Positions 35,284 to 44,462 of a DNA stretch of 64,000 bases are shown here, one piece after another (within the stretch, counting starts at the first letter, position 1; each line of letters opens with the position of its first letter). The position numbers and the translations under genes were made by a program. The DNA comes from Albidovulum sp. (GTDB lineage Bacteria; Pseudomonadota; Alphaproteobacteria; Rhodobacterales; Rhodobacteraceae), in contig JALSJQ010000006.1 in assembly GCA_026989275.1 (NCBI GenBank), positions 41,935 to 105,934 of the forward strand. Reading direction: 5' to 3'. The notes under the pieces are model-generated. The model did not search any database. It was not told the DNA's origin and was given only the letters and a program-made list of their open reading frames with translations.

Positions 35284-36873
35284 TCAGGATGTCGCCTCGA
35301 TCGGGGCGGGGGTGCCCTTCTCGCGCTTGAGCATCAGCTTGTTGAGGGCGGCGACATAGGCCTTGGCCGAGGCCACCACCGTATCGGTATCGGACGCCTG
35401 GCCGGTGACGATGCGCCCGTTCTCCTCCATCCGCACCGAGACGGTGGCCTGGGCATCGGTGCCCTCGGTCACGGCATGGACCTGGTAGAGCTGCAGCCGG
35501 GCGTCATGGGGCACGAGGGCGCAGATGGCCTTGAAGGTGGCGTCCACCGGCCCGTCGCCGAAGGCGGTGGTGCGCCGCTCCTCGCCCTCGATCTCGAGGA
35601 TGAGATCGGCCGACTGGGGGGCCTCGGTGCCGCAGATCACCCGAAGGAACTTCACCCGGATCCGCTCGCTGCCGACTTCCTCGGAACTGTCCTGCATGAG
35701 GGCGACGAGATCGTCGTCGTAGATTTCCTTCTTGCGGTCGGCGAGGGCCTTGAAGCGGACGAACACGTCCTTGAGCTGGTTGTCGGACAGCTCGTAGCCC
35801 AGCTCGCGCAGCTTCTCGCGCAGCGCATGACGCCCCGAATGCTTGCCGAGCACGAGGTTGGACTGGTTGAGCCCGACATCCTCGGGCCGCATGATCTCGT
35901 AGGTGCCGGCGTGCTTGAGCATCCCGTCCTGATGGATGCCCGATTCATGGGCGAAGGCGTTCTTGCCGACGATCGCCTTGTTGTATTGCACCGGGAAGCC
36001 CGTGGCGCGGGAGACGATGCGGCTCGCCTGAACGAGCTTCGTGGTGTCGATGCCGGTCTCGAAGGGCATGGCGTCGCCCCGCACCTTGAGCGCCATCACG
36101 ATCTCCTCGAGCGCGGCGTTGCCGGCACGCTCGCCGATGCCGTTGATGGTGCATTCAACCTGGCGCGCCCCGGCCTCGACCGCGGCCAGCGAGTTGGCGA
36201 CGGCCATGCCGAGATCGTCATGGCAATGGGTCGAGATGACGACGTCCTCGATACCCGGCACCCGCTCCTTCAGCATGCGGATGATGCGGGCGCTCTCGCC
36301 GGGAACGGCGTAGCCCACCGTGTCGGGAATGTTGATGGTGGTGGCGCCGGCCCGGATCGCGGTTTCGACCGCGCGGCAGAGGAAGTCCGGCTCGGTGCGG
36401 GTGCCGTCCTCGGGCGACCACTCGACGTCGTCGGTATGGTTGCGCGCCCGGCGCACCGAGGCGTCGATCGCCTCGATCACCTCCTCGGGCGTCATCTGGA
36501 GCTTGTATTTCATGTGGAGGGGCGAGGTGGAGATGAAGGTATGGATCCGGCCGCGCCCCCGGTCGATGGCGGGTTGCAGCGCCTCGGCGGCCCGGTCGAT
36601 ATCCTTGAAGGCGGAGCGTGCGAGGCCGCAGATGACCGCGTCCTTCGCCAGCTTGGCGATCTCGTTGACGGCCTGGAAGTCGCCTTCGGAGGCGATGGGG
36701 AAACCGGCCTCGATGATGTCCACCCCCATCTCGTCGAGGAGCTGGGCGATCTCGAGCTTCTCCTCGAGGCTCATGGTCGCGCCGGGCGATTGCTCCCCGT
36801 CGCGCAGGGTGGTGTCGAAGATGAAGATCCGCTCGCGGGGAGTGTCCGTGGGGGAAGTCGTGCTGGTGGTCAT
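35284..36873 (-). CDS. leuA: 2-isopropylmalate synthase
   Basis: A 529-residue enzyme that condenses acetyl-CoA with 2-ketoisovalerate, the first committed step of leucine synthesis. The HMGL-like barrel shows [17 protein letters not shown] (metal Asp and catalytic Arg), [19 protein letters not shown] (metal His pair) and [18 protein letters not shown]. The C-terminal LeuA dimer/leucine-feedback domain begins near residue 395. I chose the ATG at 36873 ([19 protein letters not shown]) because CAGGAG precedes it. It is controlled by a putative leader peptide/attenuator immediately upstream. Confidence 0.96.
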   Translation of the reverse strand: MTTSTTSPTDTPRERIFIFDTTLRDGEQSPGATMSLEEKLEIAQLLDEMGVDIIEAGFPIASEGDFQAVNEIAKLAKDAVICGLARSAFKDIDRAAEALQPAIDRGRGRIHTFISTSPLHMKYKLQMTPEEVIEAIDASVRRARNHTDDVEWSPEDGTRTEPDFLCRAVETAIRAGATTINIPDTVGYAVPGESARIIRMLKERVPGIEDVVISTHCHDDLGMAVANSLAAVEAGARQVECTINGIGERAGNAALEEIVMALKVRGDAMPFETGIDTTKLVQASRIVSRATGFPVQYNKAIVGKNAFAHESGIHQDGMLKHAGTYEIMRPEDVGLNQSNLVLGKHSGRHALREKLRELGYELSDNQLKDVFVRFKALADRKKEIYDDDLVALMQDSSEEVGSERIRVKFLRVICGTEAPQSADLILEIEGEERRTTAFGDGPVDATFKAICALVPHDARLQLYQVHAVTEGTDAQATVSVRMEENGRIVTGQASDTDTVVASAKAYVAALNKLMLKREKGTPAPIEATS

Positions 36874-36969
36874 GCTTGTGGCTCCTGCATCGGCCCTGCA
36901 AGGCGCGGATGGCGCCGCGGGCGCGGAACGGTGGTGCTGACGGGTGGTGGTTCTGGGGGAAATCCCGCT

Positions 36970-37006
36970 CCGGCGCAAGGCGCGATCCTCTGGGCGGGTG
37001 CGCCGG
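36970..37006 (-). terminator. Candidate attenuator hairpin between leader peptide and leuA
   Basis: A perfect 8-bp inverted repeat, arms 36970-36977 and 36999-37006 (CCGGCGCA / TGCGCCGG on the minus strand), with a 21-base loop. It lies just after the leader-peptide stop. An upstream stem GGCGC-TCTCC-GCGCC (37044-37058) lies beside the Leu codons and shares complementary bases, so mutually exclusive folds are possible. No U-run follows, so it may act on leuA translation or with Rho. Confidence 0.45.
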
Positions 37007-37016
37007 GGCGGCCCGC

Positions 37017-37151
37017 TCAGAGGCTGGTAAGAAGAAGGAGCGTGGCGCGGAGAGCGCCGGTGCAGGGTGCGGTGGCGCACAGGCGATGCGCGGCTTCTCC
37101 GCCGCTCCTGCCCGCACGTGACGCGCCGCCGATGTCGCTCATGCCGATCAT
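37017..37151 (-). CDS. Putative leucine leader peptide of leuA
   Basis: A 44-codon frame starting at the ATG at 37151 (a second in-frame ATG lies at 37142) and ending 143 bases before leuA. Its C-terminus reads ATLLLLTSL: four consecutive Leu codons (CTC CTT CTT CTT) and a fifth just before the stop, the pattern of a transcription-attenuation leader. A promoter is placed so that transcription would begin at or next to the first ATG, giving a leaderless message. Recognition is from the Leu run and position; the peptide itself has no other known function. Confidence 0.65.
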   Translation of the reverse strand: MIGMSDIGGASRAGRSGGEAAHRLCATAPCTGALRATLLLLTSL

Positions 37152-37158
37152 GGCGCGA

Positions 37159-37186
37159 AATATACACCGGCCGGCGGCAAGTGCAA
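37159..37186 (-). promoter_or_regulatory. Sigma-70 type promoter of the leuA leader
   Basis: On the minus strand TTGCAC (37181-37186) and TATATT (37159-37164) are separated by 16 bases. Seven bases separate the -10 from the leader ATG, so the expected start site falls at about that ATG. Confidence 0.65.
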
Positions 37187-37680
37187 CGGGAAAACACCGG
37201 AGCGGCAGATGCGGGGCGGGGCTGGTGCGTTCGGGCGGCGACTGTTCCGGGCACGGGGAGCGCCGGTCCTCGCTTCTCCGACGAGGCGGCACGCGTTCGC
37301 AGACAGGCGCACCGGCCGGGCGGACGGGGCGGCGCGGTGGGCGGCGGGTCTGGGGAACCGCCCGTGGGTTCTGCGCTCCCTCGAGATCGCAGAACACCGG
37401 ATCCGGCCACAAGCGCGGCAAGGCCGGAGAGTCCTTTCCCCGTTCTTCTTGTTCGTGACGCTCCGGTGCGGCCTGCGGTGTGGGCAGTGGATGCGCCGGC
37501 CCGTGAAGCGGGCGGAGACGGGCGATGATGCGCCCGCGCGGCGGCGCAGGCCATGCCATCATGCCCCACCGGGCACTTCCGGCGCCTGGCCGGGGAAACT
37601 CCCTCGGGAACGCGTCGAAACCGCCCCATCGGGCCGGGAGAGGGCCGGCCGCTGCCGCCGGCAGAGCCGTTCGGGCGGGT
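37187..37680. other. Intergenic between leuA promoter and MORN gene, no gene seen
   Basis: About 490 bases of GC-rich sequence. No frame with a domain, no T-tailed hairpin and no RNA motif were recognised. Confidence 0.5.
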
Positions 37681-39168
37681 CTATTCCTGCGGCGCGGGGG
37701 CGGTGTCGGCCGGGCGGCCGTCGATCCATTCGCCTTCGTCCACCTCGCCGGTGGCATAGGTCATCCTGCCCTTCCCCCAGCGCTTGCCGTCGCGGAATTC
37801 GCCTTCATAGACATCGCCATTGGGGTAGATCGCCTTGCCCCGGCCGTGGATCCGCCCGGCCTTCCATTCGCCTTCGTAGACGAAGCCGTCGGGCGTGGTC
37901 AGCTTGCCGATGCCTTCGCGCTGCCCGGCGCGGAACTCGCCCTCGTAAATCGTGCCGTCGGGATAGCGGGCCTTGCCCTTGCCGTGGCGCTTGCCGGCCT
38001 TCCATTCTCCCTCGTAACGGTAGCCGTCGGGCGCGGTCATCACGCCGACGCCCTCGGAGCGTCCCTCGACGAAGTCGCCCTCATAGCTGACGCCATTGGC
38101 ATAGACCGCCTTGCCCTTGCCGTGGGGCAGACCGGCATGCCACATGCCGTCGTAGGTGGCGCCGTCGGAATAGGTGATCTTGCCCTTGCCTTCAGGGAGC
38201 CCGTCCTTCACCTGGCCGACATAGATCGCCCCGTCGGGGTAGATGATGCGGCCTTCGCCCTCCATCCGGCCCTCGACCCACTGGCCTTCATAGGTGAAGC
38301 CGTCGGCGCCGGTGAAGCGGCCCTGGCCGTGGCGCTTGTCGTTCCTGAATTCACCGACATAGACCGACCCGTCCTTGTAGCGCAGCGTTCCCTTGCCTTC
38401 GCGCCGCCCCTCGACGAAATCGCCCTCGTAGACGTTGCCGTTGGCGAAGACGAGCTTGCCCCGCCCGTGCATCTGTCCGTTCTTCCAGCCGCCTTCGTAA
38501 TGCGTGCCGTCGGGCAGGGTGAGGCTGCCGGTGCCCTCGCGCCTGCCGTTCACCACCTGGCCCTCGTAGATCGAACCGTCGGGATAGCGGATCCTGGCCT
38601 GACCGGTCTTGGCGCCCCGCACCCAGTCGCCCTCATAGACATAGCCGTCGGGCAGGGTGAGCTTGCCGCGGCCGTGGTGTCGGCCGTTCTCGAGCATTCC
38701 CTCATAGACCGATCCGTCCCCGTAACGGACCACGCCCTTGCCGGTGATCGCTCCCTCGACCCATTCGCCCTCGTAGCTGGCGCCGCCGGGGTAGGTGATG
38801 CGGCCCTTGCCGTGGGGATTGCCGTCCTTGAGCTCTCCTTCATAGATCGTGCCGTCGGGGTAGGTGATGCGGCCCTCCGGCTCCATCCGGCCCTCGCGCC
38901 ACTGGCCCTCGTATCTGAAGCCGTCGGGGCGGGTGTAGCGGCCGAAACCGTGCTGCTTGCCACCCTTGAAACCGCCTTCATACACGGCGCCGTCGGCATA
39001 GGTGCGGCGGATGGTGGGGCCGGTGACGGACCCGGCCTCGGCGGCGGGCGGGGTTTCTCCGGCTGACTGTGCGAGCGCGGCGCCCGGAAGCGGGGCGGGG
39101 GAAGGGACGAGCCCCGGTCCGAACACGGCAAGCGCGGTCAGGAGAGAGACGGAAGCAAGACGTGGCAT
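37681..39168 (-). CDS. Secreted MORN-repeat protein with 18 full repeats
   Basis: A 495-residue protein. A signal-peptide-like N-terminus (MPRLASVSLLTALAVFGPG, then an Ala/Pro stretch ending near AALAQS) is followed from about residue 60 to the end by 18 complete 23-residue MORN repeats and a degenerate 19th. The unit pattern is DGxxYEGxxxxGxxxGxGxxxYP. MORN arrays form elongated beta-sheets that bind lipids or proteins; bacterial roles are poorly known. The regular 69-bp period is visible in the DNA. It is probably periplasmic or exported. It is divergent from nadE and appears monocistronic. Confidence 0.9.
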   Translation of the reverse strand: MPRLASVSLLTALAVFGPGLVPSPAPLPGAALAQSAGETPPAAEAGSVTGPTIRRTYADGAVYEGGFKGGKQHGFGRYTRPDGFRYEGQWREGRMEPEGRITYPDGTIYEGELKDGNPHGKGRITYPGGASYEGEWVEGAITGKGVVRYGDGSVYEGMLENGRHHGRGKLTLPDGYVYEGDWVRGAKTGQARIRYPDGSIYEGQVVNGRREGTGSLTLPDGTHYEGGWKNGQMHGRGKLVFANGNVYEGDFVEGRREGKGTLRYKDGSVYVGEFRNDKRHGQGRFTGADGFTYEGQWVEGRMEGEGRIIYPDGAIYVGQVKDGLPEGKGKITYSDGATYDGMWHAGLPHGKGKAVYANGVSYEGDFVEGRSEGVGVMTAPDGYRYEGEWKAGKRHGKGKARYPDGTIYEGEFRAGQREGIGKLTTPDGFVYEGEWKAGRIHGRGKAIYPNGDVYEGEFRDGKRWGKGRMTYATGEVDEGEWIDGRPADTAPAPQE

Positions 39169-39591
39169 GGCTTTCCTGCGCGTTGAGCGGGCGGTCCCGT
39201 GCCGCCCCGGGCAACTCTAAGAGCGCCGCCGCTCCAAGGCAACGCCCTTGATGGAGCGGCAGGCGGGCCGGGTTCGGGACCCGCCCGCGGGATGGTCGGC
39301 CGGGCGGCGTGGGCCGGAGCGCCCGCCCTTTTCAACCGCGAGGCAGGCTTTGAGGAGCGATCCGGCCACCGGGCCAGGCGGCGACGGGGCCGGGGCGGCA
39401 GAAGGCGGCGGGAGCGGCATGCGGGCGGCGGAGGTGCGCATGTCACGGCATGGAAAAGTTGCGGCATGGAGGAGCTTTCCTTTCGCGCCATGCTCGGGCT
39501 ATGAGCAGGCCGAGGGCGGCGGCCCTTCATCGGCACGGGGCCTTCGGGCCGTGCCCCGGGCCGCGCGCGTGACATGCCCGGAGGATGGCCG
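39169..39591. other. Divergent intergenic between MORN gene and nadE
   Basis: About 420 bases, GC-rich, with a duplicated CGGCATGGA at about 39447 and 39462. It should hold promoters for both genes, but I cannot place a convincing -35/-10 pair. No gene was recognised. Confidence 0.4.
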
Positions 39592-41250
39592 ATGACCCAG
39601 CGCTTTCGCATCACCCTTGCCCAGCTCGACCCGACCGTGGGCGACATCGCCGGCAATGCCGACAGGGTCCGCGCCGCCCATGCCGAGGCCCGGGCGGCGG
39701 GGACCGATCTCCTGATCCTGCCAGAGATGTTCCTTGCGGGCTACCAGCCGCGCGATCTCGTGCTGCGCCCGGCCTTCGTCGCCCATGTCGCCCGCGAGAT
39801 GGAGGCGCTCGCGGCCGCCACCCGGGAAGGGCCCGCCATTGCCGTCGGCGGCCCCCATGCCGAGGAGGGCAGGCTCTACAACGGCTACTGGATCCTCGCA
39901 GGCGGCCGGGTGGAGACCGTGGTGCACAAGCACGACCTGCCCAACGAGGAAGTGTTCGACGAATGCCGCTACTTCACCCCGGGCGCGATCTCGGGGCCGG
40001 TGCCGATCGGGCCGCTGCGGGTCGGCTTCCCGATCTGCGAGGACGCCTGGCATCCGGACGTGGCCGAGACGCTCGCCGAGAGCGGCGCGCAGCTCCTGAT
40101 CGTTCCCAACGGTTCGCCCTATCACCGCGGCAAGCAGGATCTGCGCCTCGCGCACATGGTGGCGCGGGTGGTCGAGAACGAATTGCCCCTCGTCTATCTC
40201 AACATGGTCGGTGCCGAGGACGATCAGGTGTTCGACGGGGCTTCCTTCGCGCTCGATCTCGGCGGCCGGCTGGCGGCGCAGCTGCCGGCCTTCGACGAGC
40301 GGATCGCCCATCTCGATTTCGAGGAAGGGGCCGCGGGCTGGCGGCCGGTCGAGAGCGAGAAGGCGGTGCTGCCCGCTCCGATCGAGATGGATTACCGCGC
40401 CATGGTCGAAAGCCTGAGAGGGTATTTCCGCAAGACGGGCTTCTCGCGGGCGCTTCTGGGGCTTTCGGGCGGGATCGACAGCGCGATGGTGGCAACCATC
40501 GCCGCCGACGCGCTCGGCCCCGGAAATGTCCGCTGCGTGATGCTGCCCTCCCCCTATACCTCGCGCGCGTCGCTCGAGGATGCCGCGAGCGTGGCCGCCC
40601 GTCTCGGCTGCCGGCTCGACGAGGTGCCGATCACCGGCCCCTTCGCCGCCGTCGAGGAGGCGCTGGCGCCACTCTTCGCCGGCACCGGGCCGGACGTGAC
40701 CGAGGAGAACATACAGGCCCGGCTGCGCGGCCTGCTGCTCATGGCGATTTCCAACAAGTTCGGGGAATTGCTGCTGACCACCGGCAACAAGTCCGAGATC
40801 GCCGTCGGCTATGCGACGCTCTATGGCGACATGTGCGGCATCTACAACCCGCTCAAGGATCTCTTCAAGATGCGGGTCTATGCCGCCGCCCGCTGGCGCA
40901 ACGCCCATCATCGGCCGTGGATGAAGGGGCCGGCGGGGGCGGTGATCCCCGAACGGGTGCTTGAGAAGGCCCCCTCGGCCGAGCTGCGCCCCGGTCAGAC
41001 CGACCAGGACAGCCTGCCGCCCTACGAGGTGCTCGACGACATTCTCGCCGGGCTCGTCGAGGAGGATGCCGCCATTGCCGATCTCGTCGCCCGCGGCCAT
41101 GACCGCGAGATGGTGAAGCGGGTCGAGAACATGCTCTACAATGCCGAGTTCAAGCGCCACCAGGCGGCCCCCGGCACGAGGCTGACCCGCCGCTCCTTCA
41201 ATCTCGACTGGCGCTATCCGATCGTCCATCGCTGGCGCGATCCGTCTTGA
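39592..41250 (+). CDS. nadE: Glutamine-dependent NAD+ synthase
   Basis: A 552-residue two-domain enzyme that amidates deamido-NAD+. The N-terminal nitrilase-type glutaminase has Glu in LLILPEMFLAGYQPRDL, Lys in VVHKHDLPNEEVFDECRYF and the nucleophile Cys in VGFPICEDAWHPD. The C-terminal synthetase has the PP-loop GLSGGIDSAMVA and TTGNKSEIAVGYATLYGDM. The start at 39592 follows GGAGGATGGCCG; an ATG six codons earlier is less likely. Length is that of the compact alphaproteobacterial form. Confidence 0.96.
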   Translation: MTQRFRITLAQLDPTVGDIAGNADRVRAAHAEARAAGTDLLILPEMFLAGYQPRDLVLRPAFVAHVAREMEALAAATREGPAIAVGGPHAEEGRLYNGYWILAGGRVETVVHKHDLPNEEVFDECRYFTPGAISGPVPIGPLRVGFPICEDAWHPDVAETLAESGAQLLIVPNGSPYHRGKQDLRLAHMVARVVENELPLVYLNMVGAEDDQVFDGASFALDLGGRLAAQLPAFDERIAHLDFEEGAAGWRPVESEKAVLPAPIEMDYRAMVESLRGYFRKTGFSRALLGLSGGIDSAMVATIAADALGPGNVRCVMLPSPYTSRASLEDAASVAARLGCRLDEVPITGPFAAVEEALAPLFAGTGPDVTEENIQARLRGLLLMAISNKFGELLLTTGNKSEIAVGYATLYGDMCGIYNPLKDLFKMRVYAAARWRNAHHRPWMKGPAGAVIPERVLEKAPSAELRPGQTDQDSLPPYEVLDDILAGLVEEDAAIADLVARGHDREMVKRVENMLYNAEFKRHQAAPGTRLTRRSFNLDWRYPIVHRWRDPS

Positions 41251-41356
41251 GGGGCGCGCGCCGCCGCGGATCTTCTGCCCGCGGCGAGGCGCAGGGGCGA
41301 GGGGGCACCCGTGGTACCGGACCCTGCCGCATCGTGTCGCCCCCTTGGGGCGCCGG

Positions 41357-41779
41357 TCATTCCCACCAGCGGTCGATGGCGGCGATGGCGGCGTCGGAGA
41401 AGCCGAAATGGTGAGCGATCTCGTGGATCAGCACGTGGGCAACGATCTCGCCGAGGGTGACCTCGCCCCGCTCGGCCCATTCGAACAGGATCGGCAAGCG
41501 GTAGAGGCGGACGAGATCGGGAGTGGTCGGCTGGTCGGTCACCGAACGATCGGTGAGGGGGGTGCCCTCGTAAAGCCCCGTCAGCTCCAGCGGATCCTCG
41601 ATGCCGAGCGCGGCGAGAACCTCCTCGTCGGGCCAGTCCTCGACGACGATGCCGAGCCCTTCGCAGCGGGCGCGGACCGGATCGGGCAGCGCGTGGAGCG
41701 TTCGCTCGGCGATCTCGTGCAATGCCGCGGCGCTCGGGGCGGCGAGGGCGGACCAGTCGGAAGGGGTTGGCTGGGCCAT
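41357..41779 (-). CDS. Small zincin-like metallopeptidase
   Basis: A 140-residue protein of the zinicin-like metallopeptidase type 1 family. The zinc motif is HEIAHHFG (H119-E120-x-x-H123), preceded by GEIVAHVLI, and PILFEWAERG lies upstream as in the family. It is cytoplasmic and lacks a signal peptide. Substrates are unknown in the family. I chose the ATG at 41779 because the conserved body begins shortly after and GAGGAGAG precedes it. It is divergent from gltX. Confidence 0.85.
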   Translation of the reverse strand: MAQPTPSDWSALAAPSAAALHEIAERTLHALPDPVRARCEGLGIVVEDWPDEEVLAALGIEDPLELTGLYEGTPLTDRSVTDQPTTPDLVRLYRLPILFEWAERGEVTLGEIVAHVLIHEIAHHFGFSDAAIAAIDRWWE

Positions 41780-41987
41780 GGCGGCGGCTCTCCTCGCGGT
41801 GGCGTTTCGGGCGCGCAGGCGGCGTTGCCAATATGGACAAGGGCGGGGCGATGTGAAAGAGAGACGCCGCATGAAAGTCGCGCCGCGCCGGCCCGCACCG
41901 CGCTGCGGCGGGGGGCCGGCCGGCACCGGCGGCCATCACCCCGGCCCGGAGCGTCGGTCCCAGAGAATCGGTCCCGAGGAGAGTTCC

Positions 41988-43379
41988 ATGACCGTGACCC
42001 GTTTTGCCCCTTCGCCGACCGGCCATCTGCATGTCGGCAATCTGCGCACCGCGCTTTTCAACTGGCTCGTGGCCCGCAAGGGGGGCGGTCGTTTCATCCT
42101 GCGCTTCGACGACACCGACCCGGAACGCTCGAAACAGGAATATGTGGACAGCATCCGCGCCGATCTCGACTGGCTCGGCCTCGCCTGGGACCGCGAGGAA
42201 TTCCAGTCGCGCCGTCTCGACCGCTATGCCGAGGCGGCCGACCGCCTGCGCGCGGCGGGGCGGCTCTACGAGGCCTTCGAGACCCCGGCCGAGCTCGATC
42301 TCAAGCGCAGGAAACTGCTCAACATGGGGCGCCCGCCGATCTACGACCGCGCGGCTCTGAAGCTCACGGAAGAGGAGAAGGCGGCGCTCCGGCGCGAGGG
42401 GCGGCGCGGCCACTGGCGCTTCCTGCTCGATCGGGAGCGGGTCGAGTGGCAGGACGGCATTCTCGGGCCGGTGTCGATCGACGCGGCCTCGGTCTCCGAC
42501 CCGGTGCTCATCCGCGGGGACGGACAGGTGCTCTATACCCTCGCATCGGTGGTCGATGACATGGAGATGGGGATCACCGACGTGGTGCGCGGCGCCGACC
42601 ATGTCACCAATACCGCGACGCAGATCCAGATCATTCGTGCGCTGGGCGGCGAGCCGCCGCGCTTTGCCCATCACTCGCTCCTGACGGGGCCCGAGGGCGA
42701 AGCGCTCTCCAAGCGGCTGGGCTCGCTCTCGATCCGCGAGCTGCGCGAGGCCGGCGTCGAGCCGATGGCGCTCCTCTCGCTTCTCGCCCGCCTCGGCTCG
42801 GCGAAGCCGGTCGAGCTCTTCTCCTCGCTCGACGAGCTGGCCGAAGGCTTCGATCTGGCCGATTTCGGCGCCGCGCCGACCCGCTTCAACCCGGCCGATC
42901 TCGGCCCGCTGACGGCCCGACACCTCGCGTCCCTGCCGCACGATGCCGTGGCCGGGAGACTCGCCGCTGCCGGCATCCCCGCCGACATCGCTCCCGCCTT
43001 CTGGCAGGCGGTGCGCGAGAACCTGACCCGCTTCGACGATGTGGCCGACTGGTGGCGCCTGCTCTCCGAGGGCGCGGCGCCGCTCGTCGAGGAGAAAGAC
43101 CGCGAATTCGTGGCCGAGGCCCTCGCTCTCCTGCCCCCTCCGCCCTATGATGCGGAAAGCTGGAAGAAGTGGACGGCGGCGGTGAAGGAGAAGACCGGGC
43201 GCAAGGGAAAGGCGCTCTTCATGCCGCTGCGAAAGGCGCTCACGGGGCGCGATCACGGCCCCGACATGGCGGTGCTGATGCCGCTGATGCGGCGGGTGAG
43301 GGCACTGGAGGCCCCGCATGCCGACGGGGCGGAAGCCGATGGAACGAGCGCCGAGAGAGCCGCCGGGAAGACGGGCTGA
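41988..43379 (+). CDS. gltX: Glutamate--tRNA ligase
   Basis: A 463-residue class I synthetase. The HIGH-type motif is FAPSPTGHLHVGNLRT (H13-x-H15). The second signature is ALSKRLGSLS, where the first Lys of the usual KLSKR is Ala and the catalytic Lys is K242. FDDTDPERS and GQVLYTLASVVDD are family signatures. Alphaproteobacteria often carry two GluRS genes, one acting on tRNA-Gln for later amidation; I cannot tell which this is. The start at 41988 follows CGAGGAGAG. Confidence 0.93.
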   Translation: MTVTRFAPSPTGHLHVGNLRTALFNWLVARKGGGRFILRFDDTDPERSKQEYVDSIRADLDWLGLAWDREEFQSRRLDRYAEAADRLRAAGRLYEAFETPAELDLKRRKLLNMGRPPIYDRAALKLTEEEKAALRREGRRGHWRFLLDRERVEWQDGILGPVSIDAASVSDPVLIRGDGQVLYTLASVVDDMEMGITDVVRGADHVTNTATQIQIIRALGGEPPRFAHHSLLTGPEGEALSKRLGSLSIRELREAGVEPMALLSLLARLGSAKPVELFSSLDELAEGFDLADFGAAPTRFNPADLGPLTARHLASLPHDAVAGRLAAAGIPADIAPAFWQAVRENLTRFDDVADWWRLLSEGAAPLVEEKDREFVAEALALLPPPPYDAESWKKWTAAVKEKTGRKGKALFMPLRKALTGRDHGPDMAVLMPLMRRVRALEAPHADGAEADGTSAERAAGKTG

Positions 43380-43468
43380 GAGAGCGGTGCGTCCTGCGGG
43401 TGCTGCCTGCCGGGGCGTGTCGGGACAGGGAGCGCAAAGGGTGCCCTTCCGGGGTTCGGTGGCAAGGG

Positions 43469-44104
43469 TCACGGGCGGATGCGGCGCAGGCCGAGCGCCG
43501 CGAGCCGCGCGTCGATCAGGCGGGCGAGGGCCGGATCCGGCGCTCGGGCACGGCTGTAGATCGGGCGTGCACGATCGTCGATCAGGGGGCGGCCCCAACC
43601 GTCGGTGGTGGCGATGAAGCGGTCGATCCCCGCGATGCCGAAAAGGGCATGGTAGCCCGCGAGCACGCAATCGAGATAGCTCAGGAGGATCGGGTGTTTC
43701 CCGTCCTCCGCAAGGGCCGGGTCGATGCGGTAGAGCACCGGTGCTCTTGCGGGCGCGGGCCCGTCATCGGGGGGGCGGCCGTCGAGGGGCGTGATCGCGG
43801 CCGGCTGCCACAGATAGGCCCTTTCGCGCCGGTCGAGCGCGTCCCAGCCCCCGGCGGGCACGGCCAGAACCCCGTCGATCGTGTCGCCCGGCGCCGGGGC
43901 GACCGACAGGAAGGCCGGCCTTCTGAGATGCGTTCCTTGCCAGACGCGCCGCCAGCCCGAAAGCCGTGCGGGCCGGGCGGGCCGGTGTTCGTGGGTCGCG
44001 AGATTGACCAGCGAGCCGTAGCCGAAGAAGGCGTTGCGCGCCGGGGCCGGGCCGGGACCGGGCGCCGGGCGGGCGCGCTCGGGGAAAGGTGGTGTGAAGG
44101 TCAT
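43469..44104 (-). CDS. Gamma-glutamylcyclotransferase-like protein
   Basis: A 211-residue protein. The N-terminal FFGYGSLVNLATHEH is the YGSL substrate-binding loop of the GGCT/AIG2 fold, and LDRRERAY supplies the expected acidic region (E in the GGCT pocket). A less conserved C-terminal half follows with LDCVLAGYHALFG. The fold converts gamma-glutamyl-amino acids to 5-oxoproline, but many members have unknown substrates. The start at 44104 leads directly into the motif; an extension to 44263 would run into the gcv promoter. Confidence 0.75.
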   Translation of the reverse strand: MTFTPPFPERARPAPGPGPAPARNAFFGYGSLVNLATHEHRPARPARLSGWRRVWQGTHLRRPAFLSVAPAPGDTIDGVLAVPAGGWDALDRRERAYLWQPAAITPLDGRPPDDGPAPARAPVLYRIDPALAEDGKHPILLSYLDCVLAGYHALFGIAGIDRFIATTDGWGRPLIDDRARPIYSRARAPDPALARLIDARLAALGLRRIRP

Positions 44105-44185
44105 GGGCCGAGAATGGCGAAGGGGGGCGGCTGCCGCAAGGGGCGCCGGCAAGGGTGCCGGACCCGTCCTTCGGACGATTCCGTC

Positions 44186-44214
44186 TTGCGGCGCCCGGGC
44201 CGGACCGGTAACAT
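44186..44214 (+). promoter_or_regulatory. Candidate promoter of the gcv operon
   Basis: TTGCGG (44186-44191) and TAACAT (44209-44214) with a 17-base spacer. The expected start near 44221 coincides with the first bases of the glycine riboswitch, which supports the assignment. Confidence 0.5.
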
Positions 44215-44221
44215 TCGCGCG

Positions 44222-44378
44222 ACAGGTCAGGGAGAACCGGCTTTGCCGGTGCCGAAGGAGCAACCGCCCCGGAAACTCTCAGGCTGAAGGACCGGCCTGT
44301 CCACATAACTCTGGAGAGAGGCCCGCCCGACGGGTCCGCCGAAGGGATAACGATCTCAGGCGAAAGGACAGAGGGGGC
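44222..44378 (+). ncRNA. Tandem glycine riboswitch
   Basis: Two glycine aptamers in series, upstream of gcvT. Aptamer 1 (about 44222-44301) shows GGGAGA, GCCGAAGGAGCAACCG, AAACTCTCAGGC and GAAGGACCG. Aptamer 2 (about 44309-44378) shows CTGGAGAGAGGC, GCCGAAGGGATAACG, ATCTCAGGCGAAAGGACAG. A short linker joins them. These are the conserved core segments of the gcvT RNA motif. Such switches typically turn expression on when glycine is bound. A small stem with a TTCG loop (44387-44402) lies just downstream as possible expression platform; no U-run is seen, so translational or Rho-linked control is possible. Confidence 0.95.
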
Positions 44379-44462
44379 ATCGCTGTGGCGCCTTCGGGCG
44401 TCTCATGTGGTGCCGACGGTGTCATCCCACCGGCCGCACCGACCTCGACAGGGAGGACAGGG

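Noticed and set aside
37681..39168. Regular 69-base periodicity resembling an array
   Set aside because: It is the coding repeat of the MORN protein, degenerate at DNA level and without unique spacers, so not CRISPR.
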